Part shown: positions 50,875-59,087 of the stretch, in pieces
Position numbering within the stretch: the first letter of the stretch is position 1
Layout: each line of letters starts with the position of its first letter
Origin: an uncultured Flavobacteriaceae bacterium
GTDB taxonomy: Bacteria; Bacteroidota; Bacteroidia; Flavobacteriales; Flavobacteriaceae
Assembly: GCA_947493175.1 (NCBI GenBank)
Contig: CANLQD010000001.1
Coordinates: 902,748 to 966,747 of the forward strand
DNA: 64,000 nucleotides
Direction of reading: 5' to 3'
The notes under the pieces: model-generated
Database searches by the model: none
The model's input: the letters and a program-made list of their open reading frames with translations, nothing else
Told to the model about the DNA's origin: nothing
Translations under genes and position numbers: made by a program

Positions 50875-52329
50875 ATGCTGCACTTAGTTGAAAATAGCCC
50901 TTTGGAAATGTTGCGCCAACTTTCGGTCCATTTTAATGCAGAAATGACCGAAAAACTAAATGCATCAAAGTCAAATTTTGACAATGACAAGGGTAAAGGT
51001 ACGATGTATCTCTTTGAAATATTTCCCGGGTTGACCGCCTTGTCCTTTGATCTTTATTTACGGAATGATTTACATTTAACCATATCAAGCGGCGCTAATG
51101 CCTCGTACTATTTTGGGTACCTTATGGAAGGGGCTCAGCAACAGAAATTTTCTAATGAGGACAGATTCAGGGATATCCAATGTGGCCAGAAATTCATCAT
51201 TATAGGTAATCAAGAAGCGGAAACCGAATACAATATTAAAGGAAAGGAATCCTTCAAGTGCTGTTATTTGATCATCAACTTCACCGCCATTAAGACGGGA
51301 AGCCCGGAAGACAGTAGATGGTTGCAGACCGATTTGAAAGAACTTTTCGATAATTCCGAAATGAAAACTCCTTACAGCTATTTCGGAAAAATCGATTTGA
51401 GGGTGGGTGCGTACGCCAAGATAATCTTGGATAACAGAAGAACCGATTTGGTAGGTCGTTTGCTGATGGAAGGCGCCATCCTAAATATGTTGGGTGCACA
51501 CATCCAAGGCCACGATAGGAACGTCAATATGAACAGTATTGAACCTAAACTTTCGAAAAAGGAACTAAACAAACTGACCAACTTGGGAGATTATATCAGA
51601 AACAATATTTCGGAAAGACTGACCATAGATACGATATCCAGTCACCTCATGATGTCACCAAAAAAACTGCAATCGGGAATCAAGTTCCTGTACGGATACT
51701 CAGTGAATCAATATATAAGCAATTACAAATTGGAAGAGGCTAGAGAGCTAATCCATACGACTGAAGTGAGTATCTCCGAGATATGCTACTTGACCGGCTA
51801 CTCTAGTAGAAGTTATTTTTCCAGAATTTTTTATAATAGATTCGGGGTGCTTCCAAGCAATTACAAAAAATCGTTCAACGAAAACGGGCTTATTTACGAG
51901 ATTAGTTATAGGTCTATCGCGAATAAACAAATATCGGATGCGGATTTGTCGCAAATCGTTTCTATAGCAAGATCAAAAAATCCTGACTTTCAAATTACCG
52001 GAAGCTTAATTTCACATAACAATATTTTCTTTCAACTAATCGAAGGACCAAAGGCCCATGTCGAACGCCTATTTGAAAATATTAGAAAAGACCCACGACA
52101 TTCAAAGTTGGTGGTTCTTTGGAAAGGTTACAAGGCCGTAAAGGATTTTACGGATTGGGATATGGCCTTCATCACGGACAGATGGACCGTCGACATGGAA
52201 GTGGATGGCGACATGAAGCAACTCGACTTAAGTCCGGTCTTAAGGGATGTACACGAAACTTCCTTGGCATCCGAGATGCTCTGGAAAAAGGTCAGGAATA
52301 TTCTAAAAGCCGGTAGGACATTGAACTAA
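50875..52329 (+). CDS. AraC-BLUF fusion: candidate blue-light-responsive transcription factor
   Basis: 484 residues in three parts. Residues 1-220 are the subfamily A sensory domain (NASYYFGYLMEGAQQQKF). Residues ~227-335 are an AraC double HTH (TIDTISSHLMMSPKKLQSGI, SSRSYFSRIFYNRFGVLPS). Residues ~340-435 are a BLUF domain with Tyr345, Asn369 and Gln387, the flavin-contacting trio at exact family spacing (24 and 18), plus Trp428 and Met430 in DWDMAF. A helical tail of ~50 residues ends the protein. The direct reading is a regulator whose DNA binding is tuned by blue light through FAD. It is followed by a degenerate SRAP gene. Confidence 0.93.
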   Translation: MLHLVENSPLEMLRQLSVHFNAEMTEKLNASKSNFDNDKGKGTMYLFEIFPGLTALSFDLYLRNDLHLTISSGANASYYFGYLMEGAQQQKFSNEDRFRDIQCGQKFIIIGNQEAETEYNIKGKESFKCCYLIINFTAIKTGSPEDSRWLQTDLKELFDNSEMKTPYSYFGKIDLRVGAYAKIILDNRRTDLVGRLLMEGAILNMLGAHIQGHDRNVNMNSIEPKLSKKELNKLTNLGDYIRNNISERLTIDTISSHLMMSPKKLQSGIKFLYGYSVNQYISNYKLEEARELIHTTEVSISEICYLTGYSSRSYFSRIFYNRFGVLPSNYKKSFNENGLIYEISYRSIANKQISDADLSQIVSIARSKNPDFQITGSLISHNNIFFQLIEGPKAHVERLFENIRKDPRHSKLVVLWKGYKAVKDFTDWDMAFITDRWTVDMEVDGDMKQLDLSPVLRDVHETSLASEMLWKKVRNILKAGRTLN

Positions 52330-52571
52330 CGCCCGACGGCATAATTCCAATGTTCGGGATATTCCACTTTTCAGAAACCACTACTTTATTCTCTTTTAAC
52401 GATTCGTTACAAATAAACGATAACCGTTGCTTTTATGAGCTGTTTTAGCTTCCTCGACACCCATCAAAGGTGCGATTTCCAGTAGAACTGTAGTAATTTT
52501 GTTCTTTTTTGAACTTATTCTGTTCCATAGTCATTTTTCAGATTAAGAACTTAGGCCATTAAACATAGGCT

Positions 52572-53291
52572 ATGAACGGACGATTAAGTTGTGTGAGCAA
52601 CGTCGGGCAATTACAAGAAAGTCTGGGGGTAACGTTAAAACATCCTTCCCTCTACGAACCCAAGGCAATTATCGATTGTAACCGAGAAAGCACCCACCAT
52701 ATCCTGCTCTCATCCGAGCGTCCCCAACTTCTCCCGGCCATATGGAGTCTGCTGCCGAACAATTTCGATAGGGACTGGGATACCTTCCAATCCGTGGTGA
52801 AGTCCGCCTATCTGCATGAAAACGATTTATATGAGAAAGTATGGTGGGCCGATGCGATGTTGGAACGAAGGTGCCTGATACCGGTTACCGGGTTCTATAC
52901 GACATTTGTCTCGCGTAGTGACACATTGACCTACCGACTGGGATTTGATGATAACAGGCCTTTTTACCTCGCCGGTATCTATAACACGACCGCCGACGGT
53001 TTCCTGACATTTGCCATCTTTTTGAAAAATAGCCCGGATTGTCTTAGAAACTACCAAAACGTATCGAACCATATTCCGGTCGTCGTCGAGAAAAAGTACG
53101 CTTCCAACTGGCTCGATGGCAACCATATGGGAACAGGCATCTGTCAGGACGACAAAATCGACCAAAGCTTAAGGGCCACATCCATTCCAACGGACCTGTT
53201 CATCAATGATATAACCTATGACGGGTTGTTCGAACCCCATAGAAAGGAACAGACCAAAAATCAAATCAATTCATTCTTTTACAACAAATAA
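52572..53291 (+). CDS. Degenerate SRAP (HMCES/YedK-like) protein lacking the catalytic Cys
   Basis: 239 residues. The universal MCGR start reads MNGRLSCVSN, so Cys2 is Asn. Other landmarks persist: LPAIWSLLPNNFDRDW, LERRCLIPVTGFYTTF, FYLAGIYNTTADGFLTFAI and HIPVVVEK. The Glu of GFYEW is Thr, the active-site Asn segment is not conserved and the His is displaced by two positions. It is a paralog of the protein at 37615. DNA-protein crosslinking through Cys2 should be impossible; single-strand DNA binding might remain. It follows the AraC-BLUF gene by 242 bp and is convergent with the receiver gene. Confidence 0.82.
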   Translation: MNGRLSCVSNVGQLQESLGVTLKHPSLYEPKAIIDCNRESTHHILLSSERPQLLPAIWSLLPNNFDRDWDTFQSVVKSAYLHENDLYEKVWWADAMLERRCLIPVTGFYTTFVSRSDTLTYRLGFDDNRPFYLAGIYNTTADGFLTFAIFLKNSPDCLRNYQNVSNHIPVVVEKKYASNWLDGNHMGTGICQDDKIDQSLRATSIPTDLFINDITYDGLFEPHRKEQTKNQINSFFYNK

Positions 53292-53300
53292 AGGGGAGAA

Positions 53301-53882
53301 TTATTTTTTTCCTTTGAGCAGCGGTAATTTTGAATAGCTCCCCTCGATCTCTTTCATCATCTGATCGGTAAATTCCATGAATTCCTGCTGTATCCCCGAG
53401 ATTTCAGGAATATCCATGGCCAATTTGTTGAAATTGAACTGCATCTCCTTCAATTTGAACAGTAACCGCAACTTTTGTTCATAGGTATCGAAATTACTGG
53501 TAAAAGACGTATTCAAATCGCTTAGCACCCGATGAAGACTCGACCGGATATGGGAAAGGTCTTTTTTCTGGATAAAACCTATGGCCCCTTTGAGTATCAA
53601 CTTTGCGACGATTTCCTCATCGTTGATGACACCGGTTACGATTATACAAGGAATGTTCAGATCGAGTTTTGCCAATAGCTCGAGAACATCGAAGGCATTA
53701 AAGGTCTTAAGATCAAAATCGCTTAAGATTACATTGGGGTCAAAACTGAGCAGTAGCTCCGAAAGCCCCTCCATGGAATTCGATATCATGATTTCCATTT
53801 CAGGGTCGTATTTCAATACTTCCAGTTTGAGCAACTGTGCATCCGTGTCTACATCCTCGATAATCAGTATGCGAACTTTCAT
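53301..53882 (-). CDS. Receiver-domain response regulator with helical C-terminus, no DNA-binding domain
   Basis: 193 residues. The N-terminal receiver domain is complete: ED at 9-10, phospho-acceptor Asp55 (VILSDFDLKTF), Thr83 in IVTGV and Lys106 in FIQKKD. The C-terminal ~65 residues are helical (LRLLFKLKEMQFNFNKLAM) and lack any known output. It sits 7 bp after the AraC gene at 53890 on the same strand, so the two are an operon. The bacteriophytochrome upstream is a possible kinase partner by position. Confidence 0.9.
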   Translation of the reverse strand: MKVRILIIEDVDTDAQLLKLEVLKYDPEMEIMISNSMEGLSELLLSFDPNVILSDFDLKTFNAFDVLELLAKLDLNIPCIIVTGVINDEEIVAKLILKGAIGFIQKKDLSHIRSSLHRVLSDLNTSFTSNFDTYEQKLRLLFKLKEMQFNFNKLAMDIPEISGIQQEFMEFTDQMMKEIEGSYSKLPLLKGKK

Positions 53883-53889
53883 GGCCTAA

Positions 53890-54948
53890 CTAGTCATTTT
53901 TAAAGTTACGTTCTTTTGTGAATGTCCTGGACATCTTTCGATACTCGCTGGGCGAGACCCCGTACCTCTCGGAGAAAATCTTTGCAAAATAACTTTTGCT
54001 ACCGATGCCGAGTTCATAGGTGATCTCCGTAATATTCAATTCGCCATTTTCCAAAAGTTCAATGGCCTTCTTCAATTTGGCACTGACAATAAAATCGTTT
54101 ACGGAACAGCCGAACTGATGTCGAAACCCCATTTGGAGGGTATTGGCGGATAGGCCCACCTCCCTTGCCAATTCAACGATGGTCTTTTTCGTGTCGAGAT
54201 TCCCCGATATCCACTGTGCGGCCCTCTCGATACTTTTAATAGTTGATTTTCGCAACAGGGCCGGTCTATTTCCCTGTTGATCATCGATATACTGTCGAAT
54301 GCGTTCTATGATAATCTCGTTGGCCTTGGCCTCCTGGTATATATAGCGCATAGGGCCCGAATAGGTGTTGCCTTGAAAATTGGTGATCAGGCTATTGATC
54401 TCAAGGGTGAAGCTGCCTTTTGAGAAGAGGTGCTCTTTCCTTTCAATCGCGCCAAGGAAATCTTTCATTTCGAGACTGCCATCCGAATCGTGGGCCGTCA
54501 TTTTCTTTGCAAAACTATCTCCTTGTATGTCCAGCAGAAAAAGGGAGACCGGTGCATTCGGGGGAATGGAAAAAAAGGAAGTCTCATCGTAGCAGGCATG
54601 CAAAACGCTATCGAAACGCCCCAATGCTGTTTCTTCCCTATTGGCTTTCCTATAGGTGATGGACGAATTCAGGTTAAAGACTATCCGCGTAAGGTAGCTA
54701 TCCTTGATCTTGTATCCGAACCGGAATACTTCGGGAAAAATACCGTTTAATTCGATTACGGCGATGCCGTTGTCGAATTCCGAGGTCTTTATATAGCCTG
54801 AACCGATTTCAGCGGGAATCGGACATAGAAACTCATAATTTTTTTCAATGAGCCGTACTCCCAGACCTGAGGCCAGATCATATGAGAACTGCCGGATAGA
54901 TGGGCTTTCAACTTGTAGAACATCTTTCATATGGGTATTTCGGGACAA
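53890..54948 (-). CDS. AraC-family transcriptional regulator (subfamily B)
   Basis: 352 residues. Subfamily B sensory domain (TSEFDNGIAVIELNGIFPE, RIVFNLNSSITYRK, EHLFSKGSFTLEIN) and C-terminal HTH with TIVELAREVGLSANTLQMGF and GSKSYFAKIFSERYGVSPS. It is cotranscribed with a receiver protein gene (7-bp gap). It stands between that gene and the bphO-receiver-bphP unit on the same strand, so it is a natural candidate for the transcriptional output of the light-sensing locus; this is inference. Confidence 0.92.
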   Translation of the reverse strand: MSRNTHMKDVLQVESPSIRQFSYDLASGLGVRLIEKNYEFLCPIPAEIGSGYIKTSEFDNGIAVIELNGIFPEVFRFGYKIKDSYLTRIVFNLNSSITYRKANREETALGRFDSVLHACYDETSFFSIPPNAPVSLFLLDIQGDSFAKKMTAHDSDGSLEMKDFLGAIERKEHLFSKGSFTLEINSLITNFQGNTYSGPMRYIYQEAKANEIIIERIRQYIDDQQGNRPALLRKSTIKSIERAAQWISGNLDTKKTIVELAREVGLSANTLQMGFRHQFGCSVNDFIVSAKLKKAIELLENGELNITEITYELGIGSKSYFAKIFSERYGVSPSEYRKMSRTFTKERNFKND

Positions 54949-55080
54949 CTATTTTTGAAGAATCACCCAAGAGAATAACACTTTTAGGAATTTAAAGGTA
55001 GCGAATAACTTCGAAACCCGCTGCTATCATTGAGGTAAACTTCAAACACGATTTAAAATTTAACTCATATAGGTTTTTCA

Positions 55081-55653
55081 TTAACATTTTTGGGAAAAGG
55101 CTCGAAAGGTATTTTTTGCACTTTCGACCATGGCGGCCTTTGCCTTATCGTCCATATAAAGTGCGTTCAATTCCGACTTGAATCTTTTCCAGTTGTTCAA
55201 AATAGCCGTTCTATTTGGGTCTGCGAAAAAGAAGTGTGTCGATTTGTTGATCGAACTACATTGGACTATATGCCGGGATATCAACATCTGACCCAACGAT
55301 GCACCTTCGAGCACATATAAGGCGCCTGCCAGCTCTGCAATCGAGTTGATCGAAACCTCAGATTCTGACAGTAGAGGAATCACCATCTTCTGGAAACCCA
55401 TATCCATCCGCAGTTGTGCTAATTTTTCCTCTATCGAAAATAAGGAGAAAGAGGCATCCTTGGACTCTTCGATATATTCCTTTGCAGCCCTATGCACTTT
55501 AAAGTGTGCGCAATAATTCTGCTTTAGGAGCGTCTTATACTCATCTAACGAGATACTGTGATCTATGATCTTTCTGGCGAGATTCGCCTTTTCGGTTTCT
55601 TCGTGTATGCTTGTAGTTTTCTCTTTTAGAAGTTCTGAAAGTTGCATCTTCAA
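55081..55653 (-). CDS. bphO: Biliverdin-producing heme oxygenase
   Basis: 190 residues. Proximal heme ligand His17 in TTSIHEETE; distal helix GALYVLEGASLGQMLISRHI with the flexible Gly-rich part of the family. It cleaves heme to biliverdin, iron and CO using electrons from a reductase. It overlaps the receiver gene upstream by 4 bp and that gene follows bphP by 1 bp, so the operon makes a phytochrome apoprotein together with its chromophore. Normal length. Confidence 0.93.
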   Translation of the reverse strand: MKMQLSELLKEKTTSIHEETEKANLARKIIDHSISLDEYKTLLKQNYCAHFKVHRAAKEYIEESKDASFSLFSIEEKLAQLRMDMGFQKMVIPLLSESEVSINSIAELAGALYVLEGASLGQMLISRHIVQCSSINKSTHFFFADPNRTAILNNWKRFKSELNALYMDDKAKAAMVESAKNTFRAFSQKC

Positions 55654-56063
55654 TTTTTATTCACCTCCAACCAGTATTCCATGATGACGGTAAGTTTCTC
55701 CCTTAATTCGTTCAAATCCCTGGGTTTGGGCACATAACTGTTCGCACCGTTTGAATAGCTTTGTGCTATCTCATCATTCCGGTCAGACGAACTTAACATG
55801 ACGACCGGAACCTGCGGTATGTCCTTTTCCGCCCTGTATTTTTTTAAGAGTTCCAAACCAGAAATTCGTGGCAGCTTTATATCCATTAAAATAATCTTGG
55901 GTGGATTTGCTTTAAAGTTCGGGTGTCTTAGATAACTCAGTGCCGACTGTCCATCCCTTATGAACTTGGTAACCACCGAAGGGCGGATTTCTTTTAAGAT
56001 ATAGGTCATCAGTGCAATGTCGCTCTGATCGTCCTCAATGGAAAGCACCAGTGTTCGGTCCAT
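55650..56063 (-). CDS. Single-domain response regulator (Rcp1-like)
   Basis: 137 residues. Receiver domain only: EDD at 10-12, Asp61 as phospho-acceptor (IILMDIKLPRISGLELL), Ser91/92 and Lys113 (YVPKP). This is the type of small receiver that follows bacteriophytochromes (Rcp1/BphR). The start codon lies 1 bp after the bphP stop and the stop overlaps the bphO start. It is very likely phosphorylated by BphP; its downstream target is unknown, since it has no output domain. Confidence 0.95.
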   Translation of the reverse strand: MDRTLVLSIEDDQSDIALMTYILKEIRPSVVTKFIRDGQSALSYLRHPNFKANPPKIILMDIKLPRISGLELLKKYRAEKDIPQVPVVMLSSSDRNDEIAQSYSNGANSYVPKPRDLNELREKLTVIMEYWLEVNKN

Positions 56064-56064
56064 T

Positions 56065-58227
56065 TTAATTTGACTTGTTTAATTTAAAATAAAAGGTGGT
56101 CTCCCCATCGGGTATACTTTCCGCCCATAATTTTCCGCTGTGCTTTTCGACCACTCTTTTAGCGATGGCAAGACCGATTCCCGACCCCTCGTAGTCGTCG
56201 TTTACCAAACGCTTGAACACTCCGAAAATCTGTTCAATATGTTTCATATCGAACCCTATACCGTTATCTTTCACGAAAAAGTTCCCTGATTTTTTCCCAA
56301 TAGTAATTAGGGGACGAGGAGCCTTGGCAGAATATTTCAATGCATTGCTGATCAAGTTGCTCAATAATTGAAAAATCATTGCCCTGTCGCCCGTGACCAT
56401 TCCAAGCTCCTGCTGCACTACAATATCGGTATTGCCGTACACTTCTTTCGGGTTAAGATAATCAAGTACCTCTTCGACAAGATTATTCATATTGAACTCT
56501 GAAAGTTGGGCGTCCTTTTTTCCAAGACCGGAAAAGGATAAAATGTCATCGATCAGGGTGTTCATTTTCTTGGTCGATCTGCCAATAGTTTCCAACGCAT
56601 CCTTTCCAAAATCATCCAAAACATCGAAATACTGTTCCGATAATATCTGGGAAAATCCTGATATACCGCGAAGCGGAGCCCTTAAATCATGGGAAACACT
56701 ATAACTAAACGATTCGAGTTCTTTGTTCACCGCCTTCAATCTATCATTCAATTCCAGCATCTCCTCATATTTATGCAGGATTATTTCGGAAATATGCTCT
56801 CGCATTGCCTTGGCCGAAGCAATTTCATAAGGCTTCCAAGGCTTGCTATATCCCTTTTGGATCTGTTTCCATTTTTCAAAGGATTTTCTTGGGGAGAGTG
56901 TCCCGTTCTCATCGACCACTGACTTTTTCGGATTACCGGCCCAAGTTACCCTTTTGGTTATCTCCTCCTTGAACCACAACAGCGCATCCTTCTGTTCCGT
57001 GGACATAAAAATGCACAAAACCCCGACGATATCATTTGTCAAATCGGTTACTTGAAGCCGCTTTTCCAGGTTATCCGTTAAAAATATATCTTCCGCAGAA
57101 GACTGCTTGATGGAATGTAGCAGCTTAATTATTTGGTCTTTATCGGGTGTACTGCCCGACACTATCAGATTCCCATCAAAGTAGACCACAGCACCTGTGG
57201 CCTCGGTCAATTTCATAAAATCTTCCCCGTTGTTTTCCAGCGCTTTTGTGATATTCCAGTTCGCGCTGAGCTTCTCCAACAAACGGGCCCTCGTTCTGTT
57301 GGAACGATTGGTTTTTTCCAAATTGAGGTTGGTCGAACGCAGCCCCAGCTGCGTGGAAAAAACCTGGGTAAGAAACTTGACCGAAGAACGGGTATAATAA
57401 TCGATACATCTTTTCTGATAATGATGGCAGGCTATCAGACCCCATAATTCGCCATTATAGACAATTGCCGCCGTAAGGGTCGCCCCGACCTTCATGTTTT
57501 GCAGGTATTGAATATGAATGGGCGAAACAGCCCGTAATTCACTTTTGGTAAAATCAACTTCCCTTTGTACTGCAATATGCACCGGTATCGATGATCCGTT
57601 GACGTCGGAAACCATACGAACTCCTTGGGAAAGGAATAAGGCCCTGGCCTGTTTTGGTATATCGGATGCCGGATAGTTAAGTCCCAACCAAGACTCCAGT
57701 GCTTCTTCCTTACTTTCCGCTACGACTTTTCCGTTCCAATGTTCATCGAACTGATAAATCATGACCCTATCGTAATGGGTAAACCGCTTAATCAGACCAG
57801 CCGCGCTAGCGCACATTTCGGCAACATCTTCTGCAATATTAAGTTCCGCAAAGATTTTCGAAAGTTGCATCTGTTGCTCGATGATATTGATACTGTCATC
57901 CCTAAGCTCTATTTCGATGATAATTTGTTCTCCGTTGTTGTGAAAGATGACGAGAAAAACTTGATCGTTTAACGTAACTTCCCTAAAGATGGAGGTGTTT
58001 GTGGAAACAGCATACACTTCCTGGCAAATCCGAGCCGGAAAATATGTGTTTAATTTCTTTCCCAAAGGGCTCCTCGACGAGTGTCCTATAAATTTTTGAA
58101 AATTGTCACTATACCCAATTATTTTTTGTGAAATAGGGTCTACGATTAGCATGCACCCATGAAGTTGAATCTTATTAATCAAATGTATGGGCTCTTTGTC
58201 ACAATTGGTTAAGTCGACTTCCTGCAT
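56065..58227 (-). CDS. bphP: Bacteriophytochrome histidine kinase
   Basis: 720 residues: PAS (~1-120), GAF (~135-300), PHY (~310-495), HisKA and HATPase (~500-720). The biliverdin-attaching Cys is Cys9 in VDLTNCDKEPIHLI. GAF motif YPASDIPKQAR (185-195), SPIHIQYL with His238. PHY tongue motifs VTWAGNP and SPRKSFEKW (445-453). Phospho-acceptor His513 in SYSVSHDLRAPLRG; ATP lid GSGIGLAIAK near 682. It should switch between red and far-red absorbing forms and phosphorylate the receiver encoded just downstream. First gene of the bphP-receiver-bphO operon. Confidence 0.96.
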   Translation of the reverse strand: MQEVDLTNCDKEPIHLINKIQLHGCMLIVDPISQKIIGYSDNFQKFIGHSSRSPLGKKLNTYFPARICQEVYAVSTNTSIFREVTLNDQVFLVIFHNNGEQIIIEIELRDDSINIIEQQMQLSKIFAELNIAEDVAEMCASAAGLIKRFTHYDRVMIYQFDEHWNGKVVAESKEEALESWLGLNYPASDIPKQARALFLSQGVRMVSDVNGSSIPVHIAVQREVDFTKSELRAVSPIHIQYLQNMKVGATLTAAIVYNGELWGLIACHHYQKRCIDYYTRSSVKFLTQVFSTQLGLRSTNLNLEKTNRSNRTRARLLEKLSANWNITKALENNGEDFMKLTEATGAVVYFDGNLIVSGSTPDKDQIIKLLHSIKQSSAEDIFLTDNLEKRLQVTDLTNDIVGVLCIFMSTEQKDALLWFKEEITKRVTWAGNPKKSVVDENGTLSPRKSFEKWKQIQKGYSKPWKPYEIASAKAMREHISEIILHKYEEMLELNDRLKAVNKELESFSYSVSHDLRAPLRGISGFSQILSEQYFDVLDDFGKDALETIGRSTKKMNTLIDDILSFSGLGKKDAQLSEFNMNNLVEEVLDYLNPKEVYGNTDIVVQQELGMVTGDRAMIFQLLSNLISNALKYSAKAPRPLITIGKKSGNFFVKDNGIGFDMKHIEQIFGVFKRLVNDDYEGSGIGLAIAKRVVEKHSGKLWAESIPDGETTFYFKLNKSN

Positions 58228-58631
58228 TTAAGTAAATCTGATTACATTCATAAAAATTACTCCCATAAATACTTGAATTAATATAATTATTTAGACTCTT
58301 TCTGTAAAGGATATTTAGAAAATAGAAATTTAAGAAGATTATAGCACAATTACGTCCTGCCGGGTTCATTTGGCATGAATTAATAACTTGCCCACAAAAG
58401 TTTTGTGTATAAGGTATATAAATAAACTTGGATTTCTGCAATTCATTCGTTTGGCCTACTAACGAACTTCGTCTTCTACAAATTAAGAAATCACTGTACT
58501 TTTTAACTTCCCGGGAGCTTTTCCATCATAGATGGTCCTGAAAAAAGAAATAACGAGGGTGTACCCCCATATACTATCCACCAATGTCCATCCCAATATT
58601 CATCATTACAATTCTCAGTGATTGAGCTCCC
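58228..58631. other. Intergenic region upstream of bphP (about 400 bp)
   Basis: Contains the bphP upstream sequence. It is AT-rich near 58228-58330, with ATAAAAATTAC at 58248-58258 as a weak -7-like box on the minus strand. No gene or strong repeat is visible. Confidence 0.4.
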
Positions 58632-58808
58632 ATGAAATCACCAGTAAAAAGCTCCAAGGGTCGAATAGTTCCGCAACCTGTATCGACTGTCACAAATTTT
58701 GATGAATCGGGAAAGACTGTTCCCATAGAAATGAAGAAGGAGGATGTGAGCCTAAAATTCCTGGCAAAAGACCAGAAAAGCAGCTTTCAAGTTTTTGGTT
58801 TTGACTAG
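58632..58808 (+). CDS. Small hypothetical protein
   Basis: 58 residues, starting MKSPVKSSKGRIVPQPVSTV and ending SFQVFGFD. It is convergent with the small minus-strand gene at 58892 and both face the strong terminator at 58849-58876. Codon pattern and the terminator support coding. No family recognised. Confidence 0.5.
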   Translation: MKSPVKSSKGRIVPQPVSTVTNFDESGKTVPIEMKKEDVSLKFLAKDQKSSFQVFGFD

Positions 58809-58848
58809 ATGGAACATCTACTATAATTTATGCTCTATGAATAAAACA

Positions 58849-58876
58849 AAAAAGGAGGGCTTTAACCCTCCTTTTT
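58849..58876. terminator. Bidirectional terminator
   Basis: AAAAAGGAGGG (58849-58859) and CCCTCCTTTTT (58866-58876) form a perfect 11-bp stem with loop CTTTAA and T-tracts in both directions. It lies between two convergent micro-genes. Confidence 0.9.
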
Positions 58877-58891
58877 CAATCTTCTTTTAGC

Positions 58892-59014
58892 TTAAGAAAA
58901 CCGTATCAATTTTAATCCGGTATGTCTGCGGTAATTTTTCCAGTTTTTATGACGGTTTAACAACCTATCAATAATCGCACTGGTCTTGTTCTTTTTTCCA
59001 ATTGTCTTTTTCAT
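58892..59014 (-). CDS. Small basic protein
   Basis: 40 residues, strongly basic: MKKTIGKKNKTSAIIDRLLN, then HKNWKNYRRHTGLKLIRFS. It is followed by a strong terminator 16 bp downstream. It lies upstream of nothing coupled; the next minus-strand gene is carbonic anhydrase with 73 bp between. Size and charge fit a nucleic-acid or ribosome-binding peptide; no family recognised. Confidence 0.5.
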   Translation of the reverse strand: MKKTIGKKNKTSAIIDRLLNRHKNWKNYRRHTGLKLIRFS

Positions 59015-59087
59015 GTTATTTTTTAATGTTTGTAATATTCATCCTTTTGAATAGCGCTCTTTACTACAGTAATGGTTCAACGGAATA

